DNA from: Hyposmocoma kahamanoa
Lineage: Eukaryota; Arthropoda; Insecta; Lepidoptera; Cosmopterigidae
Direction: 5' to 3'
Assembly: GCF_003589595.1 (NCBI RefSeq)
Contig: NW_020654080.1
Span: 9,036,329 to 9,100,328 of the forward strand
DNA length: 64,000 bases
Below, piece by piece: positions 22,264-33,359 of this stretch (its first letter is position 1; every line of letters begins with the position of its first letter). Both the position numbers and the translations under genes were made by a program. The notes beneath the pieces were generated by a model, which was given only the letters and a program-made list of their open reading frames with translations, was not told the DNA's origin and did not search any database.

Positions 22264-22930
22264 TAGCAGTAGAGCTCCTTGTGAAGTTCATCCAGGGAAG
22301 TCATCGAGTATATAACGAGAAATAGAGACGAAATGTTATTTAATTTGTTATTACTGTGACAACTGCGCTCCGATTGGCTAGCCCGAGTTCGAAAGAATTG
22401 ACGGGTGTCGTCAACTGTTTCACTTCAAATCGACATTAACTGGTCGATTTGAAGTGAAACAGTTGAGCTTTGCTATAATGGATGAAAATTGCAAAATTAC
22501 ATATTTAATATTTAATTACCGATGAAATGTGATTCCGTTTGTTTTGTAATTAGATGTTTTGCTGTTTTTCTCACACCATCGAATAGAACAGCACGGTATT
22601 GTTAGAGATATTATCTTTATTGTAATAAATACAGAATATTTTTTTGGAATATACGGAGACGTACGCACAGGTCAGAAGTTGGCCTGTCTATATTTCAATG
22701 CAAACTTATTTCGTCTCTATTGATGGTTATATACTCGATGAGGGAAATACTGCTGCCTTACCTATTTCTGCCGCCAGACAGTAATGTGAGTATTGCTGAG
22801 TTGGTGTTTTGAAGGGTAAGGATGCTGGTGAAATTACAGGCACATGGGACTTGTCAACTTATGTCTCAAGATGACAGGCGAAGCGGCAGTGGCCGTCAGA
22901 TCTTTGCAACAGCTTACTATCAATGCTGCC
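22264..22930 (+). mobile_element. SINE-B interrupted by a MITE
   Basis: The SINE 5' end is at 22264-22301 (agcagtagagctccttgtga ... tccagggaagt). The remainder is at 22741-22930 (tacctatttctgccgccaga, gaaattacaggcacatggga). The interruption is the MITE 22302-22740. The 3' end is incomplete. Confidence 0.85.
22302..22740. mobile_element. MITE, 439 bp, 8 bp target duplication
   Basis: Both ends read CATCGAGTATATAAC inwards, followed after 4 variable bases by AATAGAGACGAAAT (33 bp terminal inverted repeats, 3 mismatches). It is flanked by AGGGAAGT (22294-22301) and AGGGAAAT (22741-22748), an 8 bp target duplication with one mismatch lying in the SINE consensus. Eight-base duplications are typical of hAT and P superfamilies; the CA-starting terminus fits either. 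No transposase is encoded. Inside, 22411-22434 and 22443-22466 form a perfect 24 bp hairpin. Confidence 0.88.
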
Positions 22931-23328
22931 TGCTAATTAAAACCCTGCTTAGTGACAAAATCATTTTGTATGATATCATAAAAAACTTAACCCCGTTTTA
23001 GAATATTGAAATTGTTTAACGATATTTCAGCTATGCATCGTTAGGGTAAGTTCCGGTAAGTCGAACACGCTAACTAATTTTAACTGTTATTAAAAAAGAG
23101 AATTTGTGCTGTATCTTTTTGCTATTTAGAATAGAATAGAATAGAATAGAATACATTTATTACATAACACCACAACTCAATAATAGAAGTAAAAAAAAAT
23201 TAAAATAAAACAGAACTAAATTAAAACTAAAACAAACTTAATTAAAAGAAACAGAAAATGAATAACAAAAAAGAAAACTAAATAAAATTAAAACGGGTTT
23301 TTGACCATTTGTCGCGTTTTAGTTAGTG
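22931..23328. other. Intergenic; (AGAAT)n microsatellite
   Basis: A pentanucleotide run, agaatagaatagaatagaat, lies at about 23128-23152, followed by acatttattacataacacca, a usual lepidopteran repeat end. No gene. Confidence 0.55.
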
Positions 23329-23378
23329 GACGGCAAAGTGTCACTTATTCGTCCCGTCACTTGATAGTATAAAAAAAT
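23329..23378 (+). mobile_element. SINE-B 3' fragment
   Basis: ttcgtcccgtcacttgatag then tataaaaaaatcc is the 3' end of SINE-B. Confidence 0.6.
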
Positions 23379-23393
23379 CCTTCATCGATCCAA

Positions 23394-23687
23394 TAAAATC
23401 TCGCATTAGAGGTATTGATACTCAACATACCTACGCCATTTATGCTTTTTTTTGCAATTCGGATAAAAAAAGCTTTGCGAACTATACTTATAGACATCAC
23501 GATCAAGTATCTAACTAAATACTTTTATAAGTACGAGACGCATTTAAATGAGATATAAAATAGGCAACAAAACAAATAAAGCTGTTCATTTCGACAATAA
23601 CACCGCAAATACAAGGCGGCCCGTTTATTTTGGAGCGTAATGTAATATTTTGAGTTCCCTATTAACACTTGTAAAATCTCGCATTAG
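23394..23687 (+). repeat. 16 bp exact direct repeats flanking 262 bp
   Basis: TAAAATCTCGCATTAG occurs at 23394-23409 and again at 23672-23687. This looks like a target-site duplication around an unidentified insertion (23410-23671); length and exactness fit LINE-mediated integration, but no A tail is obvious on either strand. Confidence 0.5.
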
Positions 23688-23948
23688 GAAGGGAGCAGAT
23701 TAGGAACATCGTCGTTGCAAAATGCGGAAACTTGGGTCGGGAAATATTAAGGATGTTTTTTAAATAGAAGCATCTGCCTTCTACTTCAAAACGGGAAAAT
23801 GCAAAGAGGAAAATGTACCTATTAAACAATTTTTAAAGGTTTTTCCGATGTATTTTGAAACTAGTTACGTGTATTTAGGGGTTAAACTTTTTTGATAAAA
23901 AGCTCGAACGAAATATTATTACCAAAAATTACTTTTTTAGGTCCTTTA

Positions 23949-24100
23949 TTTTTTTATGATACCAAGTCGACAGTTGCGGTGTCGCTCTATGCTTTAAAGA
24001 ACAAAGACCTGAGGGCCACTGCAGCTGCGCCCATCGCCCTGAAACTTAAGTTGAATAGTCCCATGTGACTGTAATATCACTCTTACACTTCAAATAGGTA
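23949..24100 (-). mobile_element. SINE-B, 5'-truncated
   Basis: tttttttatgataccaagtc starts the reversed 3' end; then aagacctgagggccactgca, gcgcccatcgccctga and cccatgtgactgtaat. Confidence 0.75.
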
Positions 24101-24755
24101 AGGTAAACAATGAGCTTTGTTTTTTTGACTTTATTTTGACTCCACTGAAATTATAAATGACACTACCAACAAATATGTTTATATTATACCCGTAGTTATA
24201 TATCCAGTAGCTTTATTATCTATACTAAATGTAAAAAACTGTACTTCTTAGGAAAAATAATAATAGTAACAAAAAATAAATGATTATAATAATATATACC
24301 TATCTGACATTAGCCAATAATATACTAACTCCAAATCTAATATTAAAATACTGTACACGACCATCTGTGAGAAGAGACTCGTGTTCAGCGGTGGGATGTA
24401 CATGCAAGGGTCTGATGTGGGTCTAGTGACACCCTTTATTAACGACTTTTACGCACACTACGAGGAATGTCAACACGCAGCAGTGTGAGCACACACACTA
24501 CTCACGGAAATGTTTTTGTGGGACGAATGAGCGGCTACTGAAAAACGATTTGCTTTAGTACTTTTGAAATGTAACAGTAAATAAAAAAAATAAAAGGAAG
24601 GCAGTTATTAAAATAAGTAAAAGTGTAAGTTTCTACAAAATAAGATTATTATGTTAAATAAATAATGACATAAAAAGCTAGTATTAGTAAGCAAAGCTTA
24701 ATAAGATTGTAATTTGTATTTCATTACTCATTTATTTAGGAAAACACAGATTGCT
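24101..24755. other. Intergenic
   Basis: No gene. gtgttcagcggtgggatgta at about 24390 resembles an RTE 3' end but is short. Confidence 0.35.
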
Positions 24756-25112
24756 TTTTTTTCATAATATCAAGTGACGCGACGAATAAGTCGTGCGCCT
24801 GATGGTAAGCTACACGCCTGTCCATAACAGTTGCAGTGCCACTCACTGCTTTACCCACCTGCGCCCACCACCCTGAGGCATATGTTGACAAGTCCCAAGT
24901 GACTGTAATTTCAGCAGCACCCTTACTCTTCAAAACCAGAAGACAGTAATGCTGACATTACTGTATTCTGGTTTCTTTCTTTCTTGTGAAAGAGTTCGTC
25001 CAAGGAAGTATAGCCACCTTACCTATTTCTGCCGCCAAGCAGTAATGTAAGCATTACTGCTTTCCGATTATGAAGGGTTAAGAGTGCTGGTGAAATTACA
25101 GGCACATGGGAC
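24756..25112. mobile_element. Head-to-head pair of SINE-B copies
   Basis: A minus copy at 24756-24968 (ttttttcataatatcaagtg ... agacagtaatgctgacatta) is followed after about 14 bp by a plus copy at 24983-25112 (tgtgaaagagttcgtccaag ... tacaggcacatgggac). Their 5' portions overlap in content and could pair in a transcript. Confidence 0.8.
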
Positions 25113-27689
25113 ACAAAGAAAAGTTTCTTATAACAATTAATACAAAGGTCGAATACAAACAACAATTATTTTGACATACCTACCTCTTAGAGCGGCAGCT
25201 CTTGTTTGACATAGAGAAAGGTTTGAGTACAGTCCGATCGAGGCATTTTTTGTGTGTAAAATTTTTGTATTAAAAACAAACGAGAGGAGTAATTTCACAA
25301 AAAATAAATGAATATCATGATAGTAAAAACACCATGATATCCAATTAAAATCAATTTTACAATTAATAGCGACATCTCACGACTGACTCCAGTAGCTGTA
25401 AACGTACCCGGCTGAGTGAGAAGCTTCATTGATCTCTCACATGTGTCGTTTACGGCGTTAAAAGTCGAAATAACCCAATCAATCAAACATAAGACTTGTT
25501 TCTTTTTTGTATTACTATGCTATGAATATTACATGAGCGTGCAAAAATGGATTTCAGAATCGTAATAATATTCGCCCCGTCTTGGTGTAATAAGGTAATA
25601 TCTGCGAAATGACAACTTTCCTGGAGACAGATTTAAAATCAAAGTCAAATAATCGTTTACTCCATGGGTAACATTTTACATATGAAAATGTCATTTTTTA
25701 AGCTACTGCTTGTTCGCCGTGCTGACTTTCCTGGGAAGAACGAGCAAGAAACTCTAGGGATTGCTATTTTCAAATAAATTTAAGTGCTACTTTAAATCAT
25801 ATGTATGCAATCTAGACTCATGTCGTCTTTCCATACATCTTTATCTAACACGTAGTCTTCAATTTAGTAATATGACTTTTCAATCAAAATAACTGGAAAT
25901 AAAAATTCTACGAATGAAATTACTCGACATTTATGCTTAAATAACATGGTTAATGATAATTTAATTTTGTTTCACGTTGTTCGTGTGCTGTTTTATTTCT
26001 GTGATAAAAGTACTTTTGATATTTTAAAGAAATCTGACTTTATTAGACCGAGGGTATGAATAGTAAAATGTATCTAGATGTCTAAATAAAATAAGAGGGG
26101 GGAAAAAGCGAATAAAATCTATAGGTTTTTAAATATTTCAGAAACTTTGAAAGTGCTTACTAAAAATTGTAAAAAGAAGCCTTTCAGCGAAATCACTATC
26201 TTCAACAAAGACCTTTAAAATTTGTCCTTTAGTTTCAACGAGGAAAACGGGAGTGGTCGCGATCAACGAAGCGGCTGTTAAGGGCGAATCCAACGCTGAG
26301 CCTTTACATTTTATATTTTGCTAGTAATTTTAAAACGGATTCATAGCATGAATTTTGTTTATACCTAAGAAAATATTCCACTCAAGAATAATTCAATAGC
26401 ATCTATGTACATATTAAGCAATTTGCAAATTAGAATTTTTGCAGCAGAGCAGAAAGTGTGTTTTTGATTTGTGTAGCGTGAAAGAGATTGCGACATAAAA
26501 TAATAATAATACATTATTGCAGAGGGCGGGAACCAAAGGATTGAAGGACGAGTATAAATCAGGTAATCTTCGTTTCTGCCGAGGTATATATGGTGCTTTT
26601 CTCAAACAATGCGACGAAGTAAAGACTACAGAATTAAGGAAAATGTATAATAGAAAAAGTAAAAATAAAATAATTTGTAAGCCATGACAAATTTTGCTTC
26701 TTGCTTTAGATTAGGCGGGGCATAGTTCGTTATTAAATTTTCGCTCTCCTCATAAAACCCATTTTCACGAAGAAAATATAAGCAATAAAAAAAAAACATA
26801 AAACAACTTCAAACTAATTTCATTTATTTTATTGTCGTTTTTTAGTATATGGTGCAGGTATATTCGTGACCCATATTTTTTAATAAGTTTTCACCCATTT
26901 ATTTGGGAAGGCAAAGGTTGTAACCATACAGCCCCTGGATATATTATCGTGCACCGTAATTAAACGCAAAATAAGTAATACCCATGGACCTATACTTAAA
27001 CATAGGTCCATAGCATAGGTCCATGGTAATACCTTATACAATATTTTTATAATTCTCACATTTACAGGCACTAATGCTAGTGCACAGTTGGCTGTATAAG
27101 ATTATAATTTCTTTAATCTGTTTACATAGCTCTTGTAGACATATTTCAAAGTTTTGAGCATCGGACAGCAAAGGATTTCCGTACTCATTAAAATTATTTA
27201 CATACTTATTAAGAGTAGCATGCTCTATAAAACACACTTTGTGGTTTCTTTTTTGAATGTAATGCAAATTTCGAGCACGTTTGAGACAACATATTTAATT
27301 TGCAGGTAGAGTGTCCGTACAGTTGTGTGTGCGTCTGGTTAAGGCGAAATGGTATCATGGTTGCTCGGGCTTTGAAGCGTATGAGGTAGATGTGAAAAAA
27401 TAATTGCACGATATTTAAACATTTTCCTTTAAAAATACGATACCAAATTATACAGTCATCACAAATGTAAACAATAATAGTTAATGTAAAACAAATTGGT
27501 ATATTATGTCGGGGTACCCCAGAGGTTCCTTGCCAAGGACACTTCGAATAGTAGACTATCGATTTTTTCAGTTGGCGATTAAATAATAACATCTGAGGAT
27601 TGTAATAAACTCGATTATTCGCTCTTCATATTAATAATTCGAAAGTACGAAAGATAAATTGCACTATAATGGATTTTAAATATATAGCA
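25113..27689. other. Intergenic, nothing recognised
   Basis: About 2.6 kb of AT-rich DNA. 26982-27026 has a small inverted repeat: ccatggacctat against ataggtccatgg, with one extra copy of ataggtccat. No gene supported. Confidence 0.4.
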
Positions 27690-28010
27690 ATATGGATGTC
27701 ACGTGACCAATTCGCAGCAAAAACACCACGGTAGTTTATTTTCTAAGTCGTTGACACCAAAAATCCCTGCATGTCGTTGCGCACTTGTAAAGTATTCTCG
27801 CTCCCTTTTGCAACTTTTTGGTTATAATCGGATCATGTCGGATGACGTTTATAATTTTGAACGCATCCAAACGACAACACCGCCATCTTCTTTGCCACCT
27901 CACCCATTTGAGCTTCAAACTGACGTGACGTTTCTGAACAAAGAAAGTCGTGGAGTACTCTCCTTAACTACTGATACAACGTTCCTTAACAATGACGCGA
28001 CATGTACATA
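27690..28010. promoter_or_regulatory. Promoter-like motif cluster
   Basis: GTCACGTGAC (palindromic E-box, 27698-27707), a minus-strand AAGATGGCG (YY1/Pho-like, 27881-27889) and TGACG cAMP-response half sites at 27843, 27921, 27926 and 27993 lie within 300 bp of otherwise AT-rich DNA. Frames are open on both strands (up to 102 codons) but show no recognisable domain. This may be a promoter/first exon region or a dispersed element. Confidence 0.25.
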
Positions 28011-28038
28011 ATTATAATGGATAGCGCTAGAAGAAGTC

Positions 28039-28201
28039 GAAATTGGTCCTAACTGGAATTAGGTTAAATTCCCGTTAGGGCCAATTTAGGACCTAACGGA
28101 AATTAAACCTAATTCATGTTAGGAACATTCAGTAAAAGTTCGTTTCCGGAATTGGTCCTAACTGGAATTAGGTTCAATTTCCGTTAGGACAATTTAGGAC
28201 C
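28039..28201 (+). repeat. Cluster of direct and inverted ~54 bp units
   Basis: The unit at 28039-28092 (aattggtcctaactggaatt ... caatttaggacc) recurs almost unchanged at 28148-28201. The DNA between contains the same sequence inverted (ctaacggaaattaaacctaa). The cluster can fold on itself. Confidence 0.75.
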
Positions 28202-28463
28202 GAACCGAACGAACCGGATAGGCAACGAACTTTTCTGAAGTGGTCCTAGTCTGGGTAGTGTCCCTTGTTACTCCTAATACAGTGAATTTGTTGTCTACCG
28301 CTATTCATTATACTACATATTATGATAACACGAATCTTTATATAAAATTCACTAATCTCTAAAATATAAACATAATTACAATTTTATCAAAATAAATTCT
28401 TCGCGTCACATTAGCAAATCAAGTTTAGTCAGGTATATTAAAATAATTAAAATATTAAGAGTT

Positions 28464-28506
28464 TGTTATAATTATTAATACAAAGATCGAACACTCAGAA
28501 AAAACA
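28464..28506 (-). mobile_element. SINE-C tail cut by assembly gap
   Basis: gtttgttataattattaata then aagatcgaacactcagaaaa is identical to the tail of SINE-C at 12494-12535. The SINE body is lost in the 400-N gap at 28507-28906. Confidence 0.7.
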
Positions 28507-28906
28507 NNNNNNNNNNNNNNNNNNNNNNNNNNNNNNNNNNNNNNNNNNNNNNNNNNNNNNNNNNNNNNNNNNNNNNNNNNNNNNNNNNNNNNNNNNNNNN
28601 NNNNNNNNNNNNNNNNNNNNNNNNNNNNNNNNNNNNNNNNNNNNNNNNNNNNNNNNNNNNNNNNNNNNNNNNNNNNNNNNNNNNNNNNNNNNNNNNNNNN
28701 NNNNNNNNNNNNNNNNNNNNNNNNNNNNNNNNNNNNNNNNNNNNNNNNNNNNNNNNNNNNNNNNNNNNNNNNNNNNNNNNNNNNNNNNNNNNNNNNNNNN
28801 NNNNNNNNNNNNNNNNNNNNNNNNNNNNNNNNNNNNNNNNNNNNNNNNNNNNNNNNNNNNNNNNNNNNNNNNNNNNNNNNNNNNNNNNNNNNNNNNNNNN
28901 NNNNNN
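28507..28906. other. Assembly gap, 400 N
   Basis: Unknown bases. The round length suggests an estimated gap. Both flanks are repeats. Confidence 0.99.
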
Positions 28907-28912
28907 ATATAA

Positions 28913-29082
28913 TAGTTGCAGTGCCGCTCAGAGTTCAAAGACCTGAGAGGCACTGCCTTTGTGCCCGTCGCACTGAGACATAAGTTGAAAAGTCTCACGT
29001 GCTTGTGATTCCACCAGTACACCTACCCCACAAAACCGAAACGCAGTAATGTTCACATTACTGCTTAGCGGCTGGAAATAGG
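28913..29082 (-). mobile_element. SINE-B copy adjoining the gap
   Basis: Begins within the reversed body (gttgcagtgccgctcagagt), continues gagacataagttgaaaagtc and cgcagtaatgttcacattac, and ends near ggaaataggtacc. Confidence 0.8.
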
Positions 29083-29199
29083 TACCTAAGAATTTGTCTG
29101 TATGAGTCATGTATGAGTACATAAAACCTAGGTTACCTGCACCTTTCTCTTAAACTGGCTTCCCACAGTCCTTGATTTTATTTTGGTTTGTGATGAGCT

Positions 29200-29744
29200 G
29201 CAGAGATGGATATGTTTGGCTGCCCCTTTAGCATGTGGCCCGGGCGTCTGTCGTGTGTGAAGCTAGTGCGTCTTAGCAGCGGTCTAGTTGAGGGCCTGAA
29301 GCGAATGAAACGAAGAGACGCACGGGACACGTGAGTTGCCCTTTAATTGGAAGCTATGTCCAGACGGCGTCGGGAAGTGAGCGTGCCTTACAGCTACGCC
29401 ACCAATGAGAAGATTTAGTAGTGGCCTTAGAGTCGACGGCTTAGCGGTGGCAACCGCTAGTTGTGCAATGCGCAACGGGAAGTGAGCGTGCTTACAGCTG
29501 CTCCGGTACCTATCTGGAATATAGGCAGGGTACTACACGTGCACCCAGGACGGCTCTCTCGAGGTACTCGCCTCTCGAGAACCAGATGAAGTCAAGTGAC
29601 AGAGGTCTGTGACAACCCTGTACACTGGCTGATCTGGGGTCAGAACCTGAACTTGTAAGGTTCCTGTGCGCGCACAGGTTAGAGTGCCCTTCTCGTATAC
29701 CCTAAGGGTCGGAAGAGAGGGTCATTATAATCAAAACGAATGTC
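29200..29744 (+). repeat. R-family GC-rich dispersed repeat, copy 1
   Basis: Contains gggcgtctgtcgtgtgtgaa, cttagcagcggtctagttga, tgtgcaatgcgcaacgggaa, ctgatctggggtcagaacct and gggtcggaagagagggtcat. The same order is found on the minus strand at 35437-36250, and part of it at 57002-57203. GC is much higher than in surrounding DNA. No intact frame spans it; it may be the 3' part of an unidentified retroelement. Confidence 0.7.
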
Positions 29745-30352
29745 AAAAAAAGATGTGGGATCCGTGATTTTACCGATCGCCTCGGCCTCGCCAAGTTCGT
29801 AGTAAAAATTTACTAATTATATAATTACAAACCACAGCCGGGCTAAGCATCGGTCCATGCACTGCTACGGACGAGTCTGCGATACTGCAGACGAGTCTCG
29901 TGTGAGGTGACCGTTGAAAAATGCGGACTGTGGGAAACCTACTTTACACTAGATAATAATGAAAATAATAATGTGCCAAAAAAATCACATCTAATTGGAC
30001 CTTACGTAAATAAAAATTAACAAATAAGTCAAAATTCACTGTTTATTTTTATGTAATTTATTAATATTTACGCGAGGTTTTCTAATAAAAAAATACTTTG
30101 CTGATTAATATTATTGAGTTCTAACGGCTTAGCGGCTATATTTAATAAAATGTTGCGAAATAATAAAAAATATCTCTCAAAAATCAGTCATCCGCACTAC
30201 GAATGCTAATGTTTCTGTTCAGTTTCATTAATCCTCAAAGTTATAATTATTTAAATGTACAAAAATACTCTTAAAAATAAATATTGGATGCAATGACCAT
30301 GATAAATAGATTTTCGCTGCTATTAATATATCTTTATTTTCAGTATGATTGA
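29745..30352. other. Intergenic, nothing recognised
   Basis: AT-rich; no gene supported. Confidence 0.4.
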
Positions 30353-30503
30353 AAGATTTCGTCCAGAGAAGTATTGCCAACTTACCTATTTCTGCCTCTA
30401 AGTAATAATGAGCATTGAATGATTTTTAATGGAGTAATTTACTGCGTTCCGGTTTTGGAGGAAATTACAGGCACATGGGACTTATCAACTTATTTCTCAG
30501 GAT
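30353..30503 (+). mobile_element. SINE-B partial copy
   Basis: gatttcgtccagagaagtat, cttacctatttctgcctcta, gaaattacaggcacatggga and tatttctcaggatgatgag; the 3' half is missing. Confidence 0.75.
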
Positions 30504-30660
30504 GATGAGACTACTCATCATCTATCTATCTAATAATGTATGTTTTTGTGATTTGTCTCTGCATCTACTAATTATAATCGTTAGTTAAAATTGTCTGTTA
30601 TTACTAACAAGTGGGCCTTGGATACCAAATAAATGATTTAATTATTTTTATTATTTATTT

Positions 30661-30880
30661 TACAGTCTCGCCTCTCCTAAGGCCTAAAAGATTATTTGGA
30701 ATTTTGAAATGCGGGAGGCGGTATTCCCCGGCAATGGCACAGTCGACCGGGGTCAGGGACTCGGGTTTAAGAACCGGCGAACAATACGTGCTGTATCGCG
30801 CTGGAAGCCACATGCCACAGAAATCCAACTGCCTCAAGCTGGTAACAAGGCTGACTGGAATTAACCCATTTACGGGCAAA
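30661..30880. repeat. Dispersed repeat with gcgggaggcggtattcccc
   Basis: ggcctaaaagattatttgga then gcgggaggcggtattccccg. A diverged partner lies at about 56300-56350 (tggcctaaaaggttaatcat, gggagcgacgatattcccga). A long frame exists on each strand but the repeat nature argues against a host exon. Confidence 0.45.
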
Positions 30881-32235
30881 ACAATTGGAATTATTTCAAT
30901 TCAATAATATAACAATTAAATTATTATTATTAATACGAGCGAAATAGTCTTTCGCGTTTAGTTTCCGCTCAAATAGCTCTTTTTTGTTTTTTTACACGGA
31001 GATAAAGCGTTTTCTTACCGCCTTAATGCGACTCTGGGTCGTAACTCCCTAAGAGTACTTATCATAATTTCTAGCGGGTAATTTGTTTGTTTTGTTTATA
31101 AACTTTTACAATTATATTTCGCACTCTAGGTGTAAAATGGCCACAACTGTGAAATTACAATTTTTCAGAAGAGACGTTTAAAGGTTCTTCGAACAAAATT
31201 AGTCGATAACGAGGAGGGTCGTAAAATTTCACATATACATAATTTCTTTCATGTACACACATCAAAAGTGTCCAGGGTTCAACCACGTTCTGCAAATTAC
31301 TGTAAATATTTTTTAATTAGTTTTTTTAAAATACCGATGGGTAGTTTTTCGTCAATTTTATAATTTGAATTTGAAAACAAAAAATCGTTTGGTGTTAAAA
31401 AAAATAATTCAACATTTTTTTTACGACGATGGTCACATGTGACTTTATTGTCATTATTTTATACAATTACCTATTTTTCACCTTCTACACCAGTATTCTT
31501 TTCAGTTTTTTTTATTCAAAGCAATAACTGGAACGAACGTAATACCTAGATAGCTACGATCCTTACTTTAGGAGCTTTTTTATATCCATTCTTATAAAAC
31601 GTCCTGAATAAATACAGTAACTTTTTCTAAAAATTTTAAGCTTGATTGAATTCTATTACATTTATGAAATTGCCGTTTTTACGTTGTTGACGCAAATCGC
31701 GGAAAAAATATTCTTTTCCAAATGGTTCCACGTGTTTTGCCCGTAAAGAGTAATTTAAATATTTATTAATAGTCATCCTATTTTTGTAACAAACAATCTT
31801 AATACCTGATTTTAAAACAGGAAAGTTAAAAGTAAGTATAATTGGGCCATATAATCTACATGACTAACCTGTTTTATCACATCACACAATGAAATTAGAA
31901 CCTACCTTAACAAATTGAAAAGAGTATAATTTCAATACAAAATGCTTTATTAAATTTGATACAATATAATTCGACGCTCAAGCTTCCTATTGCGTGTCGC
32001 TACGAATTCTGGTTGTCACAAAAAATCCATGCAAATAGGATTTCCATCCTAATGCCGGGCTTAGAAGGGCCAACGCTCCAAAACTTGGATTGTTATGTAA
32101 CTGACTGTCCAATAATTGAAATGGTAAATCATATTGATGCTTGAAAATTCATATTATTATTATTCGGAATATTAAATAACTTATAAAATGTAGTTTCATT
32201 AAATTATAACATATTGATTGTGGAATCTGTACTTT
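30881..32235. other. Intergenic, nothing firmly recognised
   Basis: AT-rich. A 62-codon frame at 31956-32144 on the plus strand has mixed composition (CRYEFWLSQKIHANRISILM) but no known domain and no splice context I can support. Confidence 0.35.
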
Positions 32236-32239
32236 AGAT

Positions 32240-32431
32240 TATTCCAATGTAAAGTGTGGAGCCGGATTGTAGCGCCCCGCGTAGCCAGTGCCGCCGCGTC
32301 CACGTAGCAAGGTAGTCGTGCTACACGCTCGCTGAGTACCGAGTCTACACAAGTCGCGACTATATATGACTTGCGTGTTCTGTGACTAATCATTTGTGAC
32401 TGTGCTGTGTTATTTACAATCATTAATTTTC
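32240..32431 (+). promoter_or_regulatory. TATA + Inr core promoter candidate with GC-rich upstream region
   Basis: CTATATATG at 32360-32368 is followed about 30 bp later by TCATTT (32390-32395), which fits the arthropod initiator TCAKTY with start A at 32392. The preceding 100 bp are GC-rich (gtagcgccccgcgtagccag). A good donor (c|GTGAGT) lies at 32432, giving a 40 nt noncoding first exon. An alternative is a solo LTR, since tgtagcg and a later tacaatca could be its TG...CA ends. Confidence 0.4.
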
Positions 32432-33155
32432 GTGAGTTTTTTTAAGAATTCTTATTACGATTTGTGATTGTTTTCTTAAAGAATTAAAATTTTGTGATCG
32501 TAAAGGTGCTGCGTACCTTCATTAGTATGAGGTTTATTTCGTTTTATTCAAGCAGTAACGTTTTAACGTTTGAGGGTAATGGTCTGTTAAGATAGCGCAC
32601 GGTGATTTTAGGCGGAGTTATTGTTAGCCTTTGTGGTAAAGTTCTATAGAATTTTTTACTTCTTGGGTATGTTGCGTTACTTACCTACTTTTAAACAACA
32701 AAATTCAAATAAATAAAATTGTAAAGTATATAATGCATGTACATTTTTTCTTTTTATAAATTATATTTATATGTTTAATACACTGATAGCAATTGTTATT
32801 TATTTCTACGAGTTATATTTAGTTTTACATGATGTATGTAAGGAAAAATGACACACTTGATGACATCTTATGAAGTCATGTTTTTTTTCTTAACCTAGTT
32901 TTGTCACTTATGCCCTTTAAAAATTAAATTTTTAGTCACTAACTAACAAACAAATTTAAATTTTTGCAAATTTTATAAAATGAACCTTACATGTATATGT
33001 AAATATTAAGTAAAAAAGGAAATAAATTTAACGTCATTATTTCGTATTATCATGAATCTGTGTCTAATTATAATATAGCGAGTTTCTGTAGTTTAATTAT
33101 TTTGCAGACTTTTTAAATTAAAATAAGCAAATGTTGTTTTCCCGAATAACAGAAA

Positions 33156-33359
33156 ATGGAAAAAAAATCGCTTTCCTATACAGATACCAGTTGTTCCTTC
33201 AATGAAAAAAAAAATTCCAAAAGAGATGGAAAGGAAGTTGTTTATTCCAATTATAGGAAAGCCATGGACGAGTACGTAGTTTCATTGGAGTCGATTGAAG
33301 AGGTATTAACGTCCAGTGAAATATATTTTGTTACGTTACGTGAAAAATATATAAAATAA
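33156..33359 (+). CDS. Small ORF, 67 aa, possible second exon of the 32.4 kb promoter
   Basis: An acceptor with a pyrimidine tract (tgttgttttcccgaataacag) ends at 33152 and the ATG follows at 33156 in the context gaaaATGG. The protein is Lys/Glu/Ser-rich and predicted helical at its end (YRKAMDEYVVSLESIEEVLT). There is no signal peptide or membrane segment. The stop overlaps an AATAAA (33355). I recognise no family. If spliced to 32392-32431 it would make a two-exon transcript of about 250-300 nt. It may equally be a chance frame in AT-rich DNA. Confidence 0.28.
   Translation: MEKKSLSYTDTSCSFNEKKNSKRDGKEVVYSNYRKAMDEYVVSLESIEEVLTSSEIYFVTLREKYIK

Noticed and set aside
28495..29022. 175-codon frame
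   Set aside because: Most of it is unknown bases of the assembly gap, the rest SINE-B.
30611..30907. 98-codon frame preceded by an acceptor-like tttattttacag
   Set aside because: The core sequence has a diverged partner near 56300, so it is a dispersed repeat; no domain recognised.
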